NCBI RefSeq assembly: GCF_900103325.1
Contig: NZ_FMXM01000029.1
Coordinates: 1 to 50,072, forward strand
DNA length: 50,072 nucleotides
Source of the DNA: Mesorhizobium qingshengii
Lineage (GTDB): Bacteria; Pseudomonadota; Alphaproteobacteria; Rhizobiales; Rhizobiaceae
Direction of reading: 5' to 3'
Under the pieces are notes generated by a model. The model saw nothing but the letters and a program-made list of their open reading frames with translations. It was not told where the DNA came from and ran no database searches. The position numbers and the translations under genes are program-made. Positions 25,075 through 35,358 of the stretch are shown here, one piece after another; the first letter of the stretch is position 1; every line of letters starts with the position of its first letter.

Positions 25075-27294
25075 ATGAAGAAGCCGCGCGCGACCGCTGC
25101 GACAAGCGGGCCGGACGGACTGGCGCCAGCCGGCGATGTCGCGGCGATTGTTGCCGGGACGCACGGCGATCCCTTCGCGGTCCTTGGCGTCCATGAGGTC
25201 GGTAAGAGCCTGTTTGCCCGCTGCTTCGTTCCGCATGCGGAGTTCGTCACCGCCTATACGCTGACCGGCACCATCGCAGGTGAACTTTCCAGACGCGACG
25301 ACCGTGGTTTCTTCGAAGGCAAGCTGTCGATCCGCAAGCGTCAGCCGCTGCGCTATCATGCCAGGAACGCCGGCGGCGACTGGTGGCTGACGGATCCCTA
25401 TTCGTTCGGTCCGGTGCTCGGGCCGATGGACGACTACTACATCGCCGAGGGCTCGCATCTGAGGCTGTTCGACAAGCTCGGTGCGCATGTCATCGAGCAC
25501 GAAGGCGCTTCGGGGGTGCATTTCGCCGTGTGGGCACCCAATGCAAGGCGCGTCTCGGTGGTCGGCGACTTCAACGAATGGGACGGCCGCCGGCACTCGA
25601 TGCGCGACCGCCGCGATACCGGCATCTGGGAGGTGTTCATTCCCGATATAGGCGCCGGTCGGCCCTACAAATACGAGATCATCGGCCCCGACGGCGTCAG
25701 GTTGCCGCTGAAGGCCGATCCGTTCGCCTTCAAGTCCGAACTGCGGCCGGCCACGGCATCGGTGACGGCGGTGCCGCCGTCGCACCCATGGGGCGACGAG
25801 GCGCATCGCAGTTACTGGCGCAACGCCGATCCCCGCCGCGAAGCCATCTCGATCTACGAGGTCCATGCCGGCTCCTGGCAGCTTCGCGACGACGGCACCT
25901 TCCTGTCGTGGGACGAACTGGCCGACCGATTGATCCCTTATGCGGTCGAGACCGGTTTCACCCACATCGAGTTCATGCCAATCTCCGAACATCCCTATGA
26001 TCCGTCCTGGGGCTACCAGACCACCGGCCTCTACGCACCGTCGGCTCGCTTCGGCGATCCGGATGGCTTTGCCCGCTTCGTCGACGGCGCTCACCGCGCC
26101 GGCATCGGCGTCATTCTCGACTGGGTGCCGGCGCATTTCCCGGTCGACGAGCACGGCCTGGTCCATTTCGACGGCACCGCGCTCTATGAGCATGCCGATC
26201 CGCGCAAGGGGTTTCATCCCGACTGGAACACTGCGATCTACAATTTCGGCCGGCGCGAGGTGGTGGCGTTCCTGGTCAACAACGCGCTGTTCTGGGCCGA
26301 GAAATACCATGTCGACGGTTTGCGCGTCGATGCGGTCGCCTCGATGCTCTACCTCGACTATTCGCGCAAGGCCGGCGAATGGATCCCCAACGAAAAGGGC
26401 GGCCGCGAAAACCTCGAGGCGGTCAGCTTCCTGCAGAAGATGAACAAGGAGGTCTACGGCCACCATCCGGGCGTCATGACCATCGCCGAGGAATCGACCT
26501 CTTGGCCGAAGGTCTCGGCACCTGTACATGAGGGCGGGCTGGGCTTCGGATTCAAGTGGAACATGGGCTTCATGCACGACACGCTGGAGTATTTCTCCAA
26601 GGAGCCGATCTTCCGCAAGCATCACCACAACGATCTCACCTTCGGTCTGACCTACGCCTTCTCGGAAAATTTCGTGCTGCCGCTCTCGCATGACGAGGTC
26701 GTGCACGGCAAAGGCACGCTGCTTGGCAAGATGGCCGGCGACGACTGGCAGAAATTCGCGACCTTGCGCGCCTACTACGGTTTCATGTGGGGTTACCCCG
26801 GCAAGAAGTTGCTGTTCATGGGGCAGGAGTTCGCGCAGCGCCGCGAATGGAGCGAGGCACGCGCGCTCGACTGGAACCTGCTTGATTTCCGACCGCATCG
26901 CGGCGTCTGGCAGACGGTGCGCGATCTCAACTATCTCTACCGTTCGCGCCCGGCGCTGCATGGCCGCGATTGCGAACCGGAAGGGTTTTCCTGGCTGATC
27001 GTCGATGACAGCCAGAATTCGGTTTTTGCCTGGCTGCGCAGCGCACCGGGCGGCAGCCCGGTGGCCGTCATTTCCAACTTCACGCCGGTGCCGCGCGACA
27101 ATTATCGCGTGCCGTTGCCGACGGCCGGGAAATGGCGCGAAATCATCAACACCGACGCTTCGGAATATGGCGGCTCCGGCAAGGGCAATGGCGGCATGGT
27201 CGAGGCACGGGCGGAGGGAGGAAGCATCTCTGCGACGATGCTTTTGCCACCGCTGTCGACGATCATGCTCGAGCTCGTTGCCGAGACTGAGTAA
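25075..27294 (+). CDS. glgB: 1,4-alpha-glucan branching enzyme
   Basis: A 739-residue GH13 branching enzyme that makes the alpha-1,6 branches of glycogen. N-terminal CBM48-type beta domains (HFAVWAPNARRVSVVGDFN) precede the TIM barrel. The catalytic nucleophile is Asp419 in GLRVDAVASML, the acid/base Glu472 in TIAEESTSWP, and the third Asp lies in LPLSHDEVVHGKG. The ATG at 25075 follows GGGGAGGG. Length matches the common bacterial form with the N1 extension. It is separated from glgP by the palindromic repeats and from glgC by only 15 bases. Confidence 0.97.
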   Translation: MKKPRATAATSGPDGLAPAGDVAAIVAGTHGDPFAVLGVHEVGKSLFARCFVPHAEFVTAYTLTGTIAGELSRRDDRGFFEGKLSIRKRQPLRYHARNAGGDWWLTDPYSFGPVLGPMDDYYIAEGSHLRLFDKLGAHVIEHEGASGVHFAVWAPNARRVSVVGDFNEWDGRRHSMRDRRDTGIWEVFIPDIGAGRPYKYEIIGPDGVRLPLKADPFAFKSELRPATASVTAVPPSHPWGDEAHRSYWRNADPRREAISIYEVHAGSWQLRDDGTFLSWDELADRLIPYAVETGFTHIEFMPISEHPYDPSWGYQTTGLYAPSARFGDPDGFARFVDGAHRAGIGVILDWVPAHFPVDEHGLVHFDGTALYEHADPRKGFHPDWNTAIYNFGRREVVAFLVNNALFWAEKYHVDGLRVDAVASMLYLDYSRKAGEWIPNEKGGRENLEAVSFLQKMNKEVYGHHPGVMTIAEESTSWPKVSAPVHEGGLGFGFKWNMGFMHDTLEYFSKEPIFRKHHHNDLTFGLTYAFSENFVLPLSHDEVVHGKGTLLGKMAGDDWQKFATLRAYYGFMWGYPGKKLLFMGQEFAQRREWSEARALDWNLLDFRPHRGVWQTVRDLNYLYRSRPALHGRDCEPEGFSWLIVDDSQNSVFAWLRSAPGGSPVAVISNFTPVPRDNYRVPLPTAGKWREIINTDASEYGGSGKGNGGMVEARAEGGSISATMLLPPLSTIMLELVAETE

Positions 27295-27309
27295 CTTGGG
27301 AGGGTAGAA

Positions 27310-28575
27310 ATGGCAGACTTGAAACGGACCCAGCCGCTGGCGCGCGATGCCATGGCCTATGTACTGGCCGGCGGCCGCGGCAGCCGCCTCAAGGAACTGA
27401 CAGACCGGCGCGCCAAGCCAGCCGTCTATTTCGGCGGCAAGACGCGCATTATCGATTTCGCGCTCTCCAATGCGCTCAACTCCGGCATCCGGCGCCTTGG
27501 CGTCGCCACCCAGTACAAGGCGCATTCGCTGATCCGCCATCTGCAGCGTGGCTGGAACTTCCTGCGGCCCGAGCGAAACGAGAGCTTCGACATCCTGCCG
27601 GCCAGCCAGCGCGTTTCGGAGACGCAATGGTACGAGGGCACGGCCGACGCCGTTTATCAGAACATCGACATCATCGAGGCCTATGGGCCGGAATACATGG
27701 TCATTCTCGCCGGCGACCACATCTACAAGATGGACTACGAGATGATGCTTCGCCAGCATGTCGACGCCAATGCCGACGTCACCGTAGGCTGCCTCGAAGT
27801 GCCGCGCATGGAAGCCACCGGCTTCGGCGTCATGCATGTCGATGGCAAGGACAACATCATCGCCTTCGTGGAAAAGCCCGCCGATCCGCCCGGCATCCCC
27901 GACAAACCGGAATTCGCCCTGGCCTCGATGGGCATCTATGTGTTCAAGACCAAGTTCCTGATGGAGCAGCTGCGCCGCGATGCGGCCGAGCCGGGCTCGA
28001 GCCGCGACTTCGGCAAGGACATCATTCCCTATATCGTCCAGCACGGTAAGGCGATCGCGCACCGCTTCGCCAAATCCTGCGTCCGCTCGACGGCCGAGAA
28101 CGAGGCCTATTGGCGCGATGTCGGAACGGTCGATGCCTATTGGGAAGCCAATATCGACCTGACCGACATCACGCCGGAACTCGACCTCTATGACCGCGAC
28201 TGGCCGATCTGGACCTATGCCGAATTGAAGCCACCGGCGAAGTTCGTGCATGACGAGGATGGCCGCCGCGGCTCGGCCGTCTCTTCGCTTGTCTCGGGCG
28301 ACTGCATCGTCTCGGGCGCCTCGCTGAAGAGGAGCCTGATCTTTACCGGCGCGCGCATCAATTCCTATTCGACGCTGGAAGAAGTCGTCATGCTGCCCGA
28401 CGTTCATGTCGGCCGGAACGCAAAGTTGAAGCGCGTGGTCATCGACCATGGTGTTAGGATACCGGAAGGGCTGGTGGTGGGCGAAGATCCCGCTCTCGAC
28501 GCCAAGCGTTTTCGGGTCTCCGAGAAAGGCATCTGCCTGGTTACCCAGGACATGATCGACAAGCTGGGGCTTTAG
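27310..28575 (+). CDS. glgC: Glucose-1-phosphate adenylyltransferase (ADP-glucose pyrophosphorylase)
   Basis: A 421-residue enzyme making ADP-glucose from glucose 1-phosphate and ATP, the committed and usually allosterically controlled step of glycogen synthesis. The nucleotide-binding motif is AGGRGSRLKELT (residues 20-31). RAKPAVYFGGKTRIIDFALSN (shown by its core PAVYFGGKTRIID) contains Lys44, matching the effector-site lysine of the E. coli enzyme. IVEKP-type (AFVEKPADPP) and the C-terminal left-handed beta-helix are also seen. In rhizobia related enzymes respond to fructose 6-phosphate and pyruvate, which would link it to the frc sugar uptake genes. Start ATG 27310 with GGGAGGG upstream. 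Confidence 0.97.
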   Translation: MADLKRTQPLARDAMAYVLAGGRGSRLKELTDRRAKPAVYFGGKTRIIDFALSNALNSGIRRLGVATQYKAHSLIRHLQRGWNFLRPERNESFDILPASQRVSETQWYEGTADAVYQNIDIIEAYGPEYMVILAGDHIYKMDYEMMLRQHVDANADVTVGCLEVPRMEATGFGVMHVDGKDNIIAFVEKPADPPGIPDKPEFALASMGIYVFKTKFLMEQLRRDAAEPGSSRDFGKDIIPYIVQHGKAIAHRFAKSCVRSTAENEAYWRDVGTVDAYWEANIDLTDITPELDLYDRDWPIWTYAELKPPAKFVHDEDGRRGSAVSSLVSGDCIVSGASLKRSLIFTGARINSYSTLEEVVMLPDVHVGRNAKLKRVVIDHGVRIPEGLVVGEDPALDAKRFRVSEKGICLVTQDMIDKLGL

Positions 28576-28601
28576 GACAGACAGGATCGGATTGTAGGCG
28601 C

Positions 28602-30047
28602 ATGCAGGTTCTGTCGGTCACGCCCGAGATTTTCCCGCTGATCAAGACCGGTGGGCTTGCCGACGTGACCGGCGCGTTGCCTGTCGCGCTGGCAGCCAAG
28701 GGCGTGACCATGCGCACGCTCATCCCGGGCTTTCCTACCGTGATGGCCGCCTTCAAGAAAAAGCGGGCGGTCCTGCAATACCCCTTGCTGCAGGGCGGCA
28801 AGGCTTCCGTTCATGCCGTCCAACTTGCCGGGCTTGACCTGTTCGTGCTCGACGCGCCGCATCTGTTCGACCGCCCCGGTGGTCCCTATGGCGATGCCGC
28901 CGGTGGTGACTGGCCCGACAACTGGCGGCGCTTCGCGGCGCTGAGCCAGGTGGGCGGTGACATCGCCGGTGGCGCCATCTCGGGCTATCAGCCCGACATC
29001 GTCCATGCCCATGACTGGCAGTCGGCGATGACCCTGGCCTATATGCGCTACGGCAAGGCGATCGGCGTCCCGTCAATGATGACCGTCCACAACCTCGCCT
29101 TCCAGGGCCAGTTCGGCGCCAGCATCTTTGGCGAGCTTGGCTTGCCGGCGGTTGCAATGGCGCTCGACGGCGTCGAATATTACGGTGGCGTCGGGTTCCT
29201 CAAGGCCGGCCTGCAGGCCGCCTGGGCGATCACCACGGTCAGCCCGACCTACGCGCAGGAAATCCGCTTGCCGGAATTCGGCATGGGGCTCGACGGCCTC
29301 ATCAACATGCGCTCCAGCGATCTCTATGGCATCGTCAACGGCATCGATACCGGCATCTGGAACCCGGAAACCGACAAGCATCTGGTGTCGAACTACACGG
29401 GCAGGACGCTGAAGGCGCGCGCGCCAAACAGGGCCGCCGTCGAGGACCGTTTCAGCCTCGATCGCGACGACAGCCCGATCGTCTGCGTCGTCAGCCGCCT
29501 GACCTGGCAAAAGGGCATGGACATACTGGCGCTGGTGATCGATGGCATCGTTGCGACCGGCGCGCGCCTGGCCATCCTGGGTTCGGGCGATGCTGGGCTC
29601 GAAGGCGCGCTGCTTGCCGCCGCCGCTAGACACCGTGGCCGCATCGGGGTCGTCGTCGGGTATGACGAGGCACTTTCGCACATCATGCAAGGCGGCTGCG
29701 ACGCCATCGTCATTCCCTCGCGCTTCGAGCCCTGTGGGCTGACGCAGCTTTACGGCCTGCGCTATGGCTGCGTGCCTGTGGTTGCCCGTACCGGCGGCCT
29801 GGCGGATACCATCATCGACGCCAACGAGGCTGCCGTCTCGGCCGGCGTCGCGACCGGCTTCCAGTTCGCGCCTAACAATGGCGGCGCCTTGCTGCACGCC
29901 ATGCGCCGCCTCGTCGACGCATATGCCAGTCCGACGGTCTGGGAATCGTTGCAACGCCAAGGCATGAAGGCCGATGTGTCGTGGGACAAGAGCGCGGAAA
30001 AATACGTTGAACTCTATCGCTCGCTGCTTTTGAAAAGGGTTGCCTGA
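28602..30047 (+). CDS. glgA: Glycogen synthase (ADP-glucose dependent)
   Basis: A 481-residue GT5 glycosyltransferase that adds glucose from ADP-glucose to glycogen. The N-terminal KTGGLADVTGALP (residues 15-27, Lys15) is the ADP-glucose site. VHAHDWQSAM and the C-terminal SRFEPCGLTQLYGLRYG with TGGL-like RTGGLADTI complete the GT-B fold. It starts 26 bases after glgC and ends three bases before pgm. Length and motifs are fully typical. Confidence 0.97.
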   Translation: MQVLSVTPEIFPLIKTGGLADVTGALPVALAAKGVTMRTLIPGFPTVMAAFKKKRAVLQYPLLQGGKASVHAVQLAGLDLFVLDAPHLFDRPGGPYGDAAGGDWPDNWRRFAALSQVGGDIAGGAISGYQPDIVHAHDWQSAMTLAYMRYGKAIGVPSMMTVHNLAFQGQFGASIFGELGLPAVAMALDGVEYYGGVGFLKAGLQAAWAITTVSPTYAQEIRLPEFGMGLDGLINMRSSDLYGIVNGIDTGIWNPETDKHLVSNYTGRTLKARAPNRAAVEDRFSLDRDDSPIVCVVSRLTWQKGMDILALVIDGIVATGARLAILGSGDAGLEGALLAAAARHRGRIGVVVGYDEALSHIMQGGCDAIVIPSRFEPCGLTQLYGLRYGCVPVVARTGGLADTIIDANEAAVSAGVATGFQFAPNNGGALLHAMRRLVDAYASPTVWESLQRQGMKADVSWDKSAEKYVELYRSLLLKRVA

Positions 30048-30050
30048 AGC

Positions 30051-31679
30051 ATGATACGGACCGTCCCCACCAAGCCTTACTCCGACCAGAAGCCCGGTAC
30101 TTCGGGCCTGCGCAAGAAGGTGCCGGTGTTCCAGCAGGAGCACTATGCCGAGAACTTCATCCAGTCGATCTTCGACGCGCTGGACGGTTTCAAGGGCAAG
30201 ACACTGGTGATCGGCGGCGATGGCCGCTTCTACAACCGCGAGGTCATCCAGAAGGCGATCGCCATGGCCGCCGCAAACGGCTTCGGCAAGGTGATGGTCG
30301 GGCAGGGCGGCATATTGTCAACGCCGGCCGCCTCGCATGTCATTCGCAAATACAAGACCTTCGGCGGCATCATCCTGTCGGCCAGCCACAATCCGGGCGG
30401 CCCGCATGAAGATTTCGGCATCAAGTACAATGCCGGCAATGGCGGCCCGGCGCCGGAAAAGCTGACCGACGCGATGTTCGAAAAAACCAAGACGATTTCG
30501 AGCTTCAAGACCGCCGATATAGAACCCGTCGACATCGACACCATCGGCACGGTCAAGGCCGCTGGCATGACGGTCGAGATCATCGATCCGGTCGCCGACT
30601 ACGCCGAGCTGATGGAAAGCCTGTTCGACTTCGAGGCACTGCGCAAGCTGTTCAAATCGGGCTTCCGTATGCGTTTCGATGCCATGCACGCGGTGACCGG
30701 TCCCTATGGCAAGGAAATCCTCGAAAACCGGCTTGGCGCGCCCGACGGCACCTGCCGCAATTTCAAGCCGTTGCCGGATTTCGGCGGCCATCACCCGGAT
30801 CCGAACCTCGTCCATGCCAAGCATCTCTATGACGAGATGATGGGACCGGACGCGCCGGATTTCGGCGCCGCTTCCGATGGCGACGGCGACCGCAACCTGA
30901 TCATCGGCAAGGGCATTTTCGTCACCCCGTCGGATTCGGTCGCCATGCTTGCCGCCAACGCTCGCCTGGCGCCCGGCTACAAGGACGGCCTGAAGGGCAT
31001 CGCCCGCTCGATGCCGACCAGCGGCGCCGCCGACCGCGTCGCCCACAAGCTCGGCATCGGCATCTATGAAACGCCGACCGGCTGGAAGTTCTTCGGCAAC
31101 CTGCTCGATGCCGGTATGGCGACGATCTGCGGCGAGGAGAGTGCCGGCACCGGCTCCAACCATGTCCGCGAAAAGGACGGCCTGTGGGCGGTGCTTTTGT
31201 GGCTCAACATCCTTGCCGCGCGCGGCGAAAGCTGCAAGCAGATCGTCACCGAGCACTGGGCGACTTACGGGCGCAATTACTATTCGCGCCACGACTACGA
31301 GGAGGTCGAGAGCGACCGCGCCAACGCGCTGGTCGACGAACTGCGCGCCAAGCTCGGCTCGTTGCCGGGCACCAGTGTGCGCGGCATGACAATCGCCAGC
31401 GCCGACGACTTCGCCTATCACGATCCGGTCGACGGTTCGACCAGCGAGCATCAGGGCATCAGGGTTCTGTTCGAAGGCGGTTCGCGCGTCGTCTTCCGGC
31501 TCTCCGGCACCGGCACGTCGGGCGCGACGCTGCGCGTCTATATCGAGCGCTACGAGCCGGACAAGTCGAGGCATGATCTCGACACGCAGGCCGCACTTGC
31601 CGATCTGATTGCCGCGGCCGATGATATTGCCGGGATTCGCAGCCATACCGGCCGCGCCAAGCCGAGCGTCATCACCTGA
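30051..31679 (+). CDS. pgm: Phosphoglucomutase
   Basis: A 542-residue alpha-D-phosphohexomutase interconverting glucose 1- and 6-phosphate. The phosphoserine is Ser112 in LSASHNPGG. The metal loop is SDGDGDRNL near residue 279, the sugar loop GEESAGTGS near residue 363 and the phosphate-binding RLSGTGTSGATLR near the end. It links glycogen to central metabolism and to sugar-nucleotide synthesis; in Agrobacterium pgm mutants lack several surface glucans. It begins three bases after glgA and its stop overlaps the glgX start (TGATG). Confidence 0.96.
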   Translation: MIRTVPTKPYSDQKPGTSGLRKKVPVFQQEHYAENFIQSIFDALDGFKGKTLVIGGDGRFYNREVIQKAIAMAAANGFGKVMVGQGGILSTPAASHVIRKYKTFGGIILSASHNPGGPHEDFGIKYNAGNGGPAPEKLTDAMFEKTKTISSFKTADIEPVDIDTIGTVKAAGMTVEIIDPVADYAELMESLFDFEALRKLFKSGFRMRFDAMHAVTGPYGKEILENRLGAPDGTCRNFKPLPDFGGHHPDPNLVHAKHLYDEMMGPDAPDFGAASDGDGDRNLIIGKGIFVTPSDSVAMLAANARLAPGYKDGLKGIARSMPTSGAADRVAHKLGIGIYETPTGWKFFGNLLDAGMATICGEESAGTGSNHVREKDGLWAVLLWLNILAARGESCKQIVTEHWATYGRNYYSRHDYEEVESDRANALVDELRAKLGSLPGTSVRGMTIASADDFAYHDPVDGSTSEHQGIRVLFEGGSRVVFRLSGTGTSGATLRVYIERYEPDKSRHDLDTQAALADLIAAADDIAGIRSHTGRAKPSVIT

Positions 31680-33727
31680 TGCCACCGAGAACTGCGGCCG
31701 ATCAGCGGCCGCGATTTGGCGGACTTGTTTCGGACGGTGGCATTCGCTTCGCCGCGTGGTCGCGAGCGGCAAGGCGGCTATGGGTCTCGATCTTCGACGC
31801 GCAGGGCAGTCGGGAAATCGAACGGCTTGAGCTGCAGCCGGAAGGCGAGGGCGTCCATGCGCTGTTCGTTGCGGGCCTTGGCCCCGGCACCCGCTACGGA
31901 TTTCGCGCCGATGGCGACTATGCGCCGGAGCGTGGACTGTGGTTCGACCCCGACAAATTGCTGACCGATCCCTACGCCATCGAGATCGACAGGCCTTACG
32001 CCCATGATTGGCGGCTGGCCCACCGCCGGGGGGAGGGGGGCGATACCGCCCCGCTGATGCCGAAGGCGATTGCCGAGGCCTTGCCGAAACCCGTGCAGGC
32101 GTCGCCGCCGCTCTTCCGGGCCGGCGGCCTGATCTACGAAGTGCCGGTGCGCGCCTTCACCATGCGTCACCCCGACGTCCCGGAAAAGCTGCGCGGGACG
32201 GTCGCTGCCCTCGCTCATCCGGCGGTTATCGAACACCTGAAAAAACTCGGCGCAGGCGCCGTCGAACTGATGCCGGTGACGGCGTCGATCGACGAGCGGC
32301 ATCTACCGCCGCTCGGGCTGCGCAACGCCTGGGGCTACAATCCCGTCACCTTCATGGCGCTCGATCCACGTCTTGCGCCGGGCGGCATCACGGAATTGCA
32401 AAACACGGTCGCCGTGCTGCGTGAAGCCGGCATCGGCGTCATCCTCGATCTCGTCTTCAACCACACCGGCGAGAGCGACAGGCTTGGCCCGACGCTGTCG
32501 CTGCGCGGCTTCGACAATCAGGCCTATTACCGGCACACATCAGACGGCAGGCTGGCCAACGACACCGGCACCGGCAACACGATCGCTTGCGACCACCCTG
32601 TCGTTCAGGAAATGATCATCGACGCTCTTCGCCATTTTGTTCGTGATGCCGGCGTCGATGGCTTCCGCTTCGACCTGGCACCCATTCTGGGGCGGGTCGA
32701 GGGAACATTCGAGGCCGAGGCGCCGCTGTTGAAAGCGATGCGGCAGGACGCGCTGCTGGCCGACCGCGTGCTGATCGCCGAGCCCTGGGACATTGGTCCG
32801 GATGGCTACCAGCTCGGCAATTTCCCGCCGCCCTTCCTCGAATGGAACGACAAGTACCGCGACGATGTCAGGCGCTTCTGGCGCGGTGACGCCGGCATGG
32901 TCGGCGCATTGGCGACACGGCTTGCCGGGTCGTCCGATGTGTTTGCCAAGGCAGGCCAACACACCAGCCGCAGCGTCAATTTCATTGCCGCCCATGACGG
33001 CATGACGCTGGCCGACACCGTGCGTTACGAGCGCAAGCACAACGAGGCCAATGGCGAGCAGAACCGCGATGGTCACAATGAGAACCTGTCATGGAACAAT
33101 GGCGTGGAGGGCGGCACGGACGACCCTGCCGTATCGGCGGCCCGCCTGAACGATCACCACTCGTTGCTTGCCACGCTGTTTGCCTCGCGCGGCACCATCA
33201 TGCTGACCGCCGGTGACGAATTCGGCCGCACCCAGCACGGCAACAACAACGCCTATGCGCAGGACAATGAGATCACCTGGCTCGACTGGGTCGGGCGCGA
33301 CCTGGCGCTGGAGCGCTACACGTCGCGGCTCGCGGCGTTGCGCCGCGCGGTGCCCGCGCTTTCCGACACTCGCTTCCTCAACGGCCAGCCGCCGGCAGGT
33401 TCAGGGACGCCAGACGTCGCATGGCTGACCGAGACAGGCGCGCCGCTCGACGAACAGAGCTGGCAGGACCCGCAGAGGCATCGTCTGGTCATGATCCTGG
33501 GTGGCACCGCCGATGACGCGCGCCGCCTCGCGGTGGTCATCAACGGCGATCGCCGGGCCTGCATGTTCACGCTGCCCGGGCGCGAAGGGTTTTTCTGGGC
33601 ACCAGCCCTCGAAACAGGCGAGGCGGTTGACATCTCGCGGCCGGTATCGGGGCGGACAGTGATCTTCATGATCGAACGAGCGGCCGTACAGGTTGGGTCG
33701 AGGGAGAAACGCAATGGCGGCAGGTGA
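31679..33727 (+). CDS. glgX: Glycogen debranching enzyme
   Basis: A 682-residue GH13 isoamylase-type enzyme that cleaves alpha-1,6 branches left after phosphorylase action. An N-terminal CBM48 domain (GIRFAAWSRAARRLWVSIFD, core RFAAWSRAARR) precedes the barrel. Catalytic residues are Asp332 in DGFRFDLAP and Glu368 in VLIAEPWDIGPDGYQ, with NFIAAHDGMTLADTV holding the third Asp. It overlaps pgm by one base and the next gene by 14 bases. Start ATG 31679 is supported by the tight spacing. Confidence 0.95.
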   Translation: MPPRTAADQRPRFGGLVSDGGIRFAAWSRAARRLWVSIFDAQGSREIERLELQPEGEGVHALFVAGLGPGTRYGFRADGDYAPERGLWFDPDKLLTDPYAIEIDRPYAHDWRLAHRRGEGGDTAPLMPKAIAEALPKPVQASPPLFRAGGLIYEVPVRAFTMRHPDVPEKLRGTVAALAHPAVIEHLKKLGAGAVELMPVTASIDERHLPPLGLRNAWGYNPVTFMALDPRLAPGGITELQNTVAVLREAGIGVILDLVFNHTGESDRLGPTLSLRGFDNQAYYRHTSDGRLANDTGTGNTIACDHPVVQEMIIDALRHFVRDAGVDGFRFDLAPILGRVEGTFEAEAPLLKAMRQDALLADRVLIAEPWDIGPDGYQLGNFPPPFLEWNDKYRDDVRRFWRGDAGMVGALATRLAGSSDVFAKAGQHTSRSVNFIAAHDGMTLADTVRYERKHNEANGEQNRDGHNENLSWNNGVEGGTDDPAVSAARLNDHHSLLATLFASRGTIMLTAGDEFGRTQHGNNNAYAQDNEITWLDWVGRDLALERYTSRLAALRRAVPALSDTRFLNGQPPAGSGTPDVAWLTETGAPLDEQSWQDPQRHRLVMILGGTADDARRLAVVINGDRRACMFTLPGREGFFWAPALETGEAVDISRPVSGRTVIFMIERAAVQVGSREKRNGGR

Positions 33728-35339
33728 CAGGTCCGAATGGTGGCGTGGCTGCGTCATCTACCAGATCTATCCGCGCTCCTTCCAGGATACGACCGGCGAC
33801 GGCAGTGGCGATCTGCGCGGCGTCACATCGAGGCTGGCTCATGTCGCCTCGCTTGGCGTCGACGCCATCTGGCTGTCGCCCTTCTTCAAATCACCGATGG
33901 CCGACATGGGCTACGACGTGTCGGATTACTGCGATGTCGATCCAATGTTCGGCACATTGGAGGACTTCGACGCGATGATCGCCGAGGCGCACCGCCTCGG
34001 GCTGAAGATCATCATCGACCAGGTGCTGTCGCATTCATCCGACAAGCACGACTGGTTTGTCGAAAGCCGCGCCAGCCGCGACAATCCCAAGGCCGACTGG
34101 TATGTCTGGGCCGATACGAAGCCGGATGGCGGCGCCCCCAACAACTGGCTTTCCGTCTTCGGTGGCCCGGCCTGGGAGTGGGACTCGACCCGCCGGCAAT
34201 ATTACATGCACAATTTTCTCGCCTCTCAGCCGGATTTGAATTTACACAATCCGGAGGTTCAGGACGCGCTTCTGGAAACGGTGCGCTTCTGGCTGCAGCG
34301 CGGCGTCGACGGCTTCCGGCTCGATACGGTCAACTACTATGTCCACGACCTCTGGCTGCGCAGCAATCCGCCCCTGGCGTCGAGCGTCGCCGGCACCAAC
34401 AACGAGACCAACACCTACCTCTACCAGGAGCATCTGTTCGACAAGACGCAGCCGGAGAACCTGGCGTTCCTTCGTCGCTTCAGGGCGCTGCTCGATGAGT
34501 ACGAGGACCGCGCCGCCGTTGGTGAGATCGGCGATGAAGGCCGCTCATTGCAGACGCTTGCCGCCTACACGTCCGGCGGCGACAAGCTCCATATGTGCTA
34601 CACCTTCGATCTGCTTGGCCCGCAGTTCTCTGCGGCGCATGTGCGTGGCTGCGTCGAAGCCTTCGAGGCGGCCGTTTCCGATGGCTGGGTCTGCTGGGCA
34701 TTCTCCAATCACGACGTGGTGCGCCATGTCACCCGTTGGACACGGCCAGACGGCGACCCCGACGTGGTCGCAAGATTCTCGATCATGCTGCTGTGCTGCC
34801 TGCGCGGATCGATCTGCCTCTACGAGGGCGAGGAACTCGGCCTGGAGGAGGCCGAACTCGCTTTCGAGGACTTGCGCGATCCCGTCGGCATCCGCTTCTG
34901 GCCAGGCGTCAAGGGCAGGGATGGTTGCCGCACGCCGATGGTCTGGGAGGCCGGCGCCGACAATGCGGGGTTCTCTACCGGCAAGCCATGGCTGCCTGTA
35001 CCGGCCAGCCATCGCGCCCGCGCGGTCGACGTCCAGAATACCGACATCACCTCGGTGCTCACGTTTTATCGGGCCGCGCTGGCTTTGCGCCGAGAGCATG
35101 AGGCATTGATAACAGGCTCGATCCGCTTTCTCGAAGCCGAGGGTGACGTGCTCGCCTTCATCCGCGAAGGTGGTGGTGAAAGACTGCTTTGCGTCTTCAA
35201 TTTCGCCGGGGTGCCGGCCAATTGGCCGCTGCCGCGGGATATCGGGTCGCTCGCAAGGCTTGGCGGCGATGCCGCTGTCGTCGACGCGACCGAGCTTTCG
35301 TTGCCCGCGCTCGGTTGCTTTCTTGGCCGACTTGACTGA
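33714..35339 (+). CDS. GH13 alpha-glucosidase (AglA-like)
   Basis: A 541-residue family 13 glycoside hydrolase. It opens with WWRGCVIYQIYPRSFQDTTGDGSGD, here cut to VIYQIYPRSFQDT, the hallmark of oligo-1,6-glucosidase/alpha-glucosidase proteins. Catalytic Asp204 is in DGFRLDTVNYY, Glu271 in AVGEIGDE, and the third Asp in FSNHDVVRH. No signal peptide is seen, so it works in the cytoplasm. It resembles rhizobial AglA, which hydrolyses alpha-glucosides. At the end of the glycogen operon it probably splits the short maltodextrins that GlgX releases, since no malQ is present in this window. I placed the start at ATG 33714 after GAGGGAGAAACGC. Confidence 0.92.
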   Translation: MAAGDRSEWWRGCVIYQIYPRSFQDTTGDGSGDLRGVTSRLAHVASLGVDAIWLSPFFKSPMADMGYDVSDYCDVDPMFGTLEDFDAMIAEAHRLGLKIIIDQVLSHSSDKHDWFVESRASRDNPKADWYVWADTKPDGGAPNNWLSVFGGPAWEWDSTRRQYYMHNFLASQPDLNLHNPEVQDALLETVRFWLQRGVDGFRLDTVNYYVHDLWLRSNPPLASSVAGTNNETNTYLYQEHLFDKTQPENLAFLRRFRALLDEYEDRAAVGEIGDEGRSLQTLAAYTSGGDKLHMCYTFDLLGPQFSAAHVRGCVEAFEAAVSDGWVCWAFSNHDVVRHVTRWTRPDGDPDVVARFSIMLLCCLRGSICLYEGEELGLEEAELAFEDLRDPVGIRFWPGVKGRDGCRTPMVWEAGADNAGFSTGKPWLPVPASHRARAVDVQNTDITSVLTFYRAALALRREHEALITGSIRFLEAEGDVLAFIREGGGERLLCVFNFAGVPANWPLPRDIGSLARLGGDAAVVDATELSLPALGCFLGRLD

Positions 35340-35358
35340 TCTGGCGTCTCGGCCGTCT

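Noticed and set aside
24916..28449. Very long minus-strand open frame (over 1100 codons) opposite glgB and glgC
   Set aside because: It is the antisense mirror of GC-rich coding sequence; the plus strand encodes complete, well-conserved glgB and glgC. The antisense product is rich in Asp, Arg, His and Val as expected from codon reflection.
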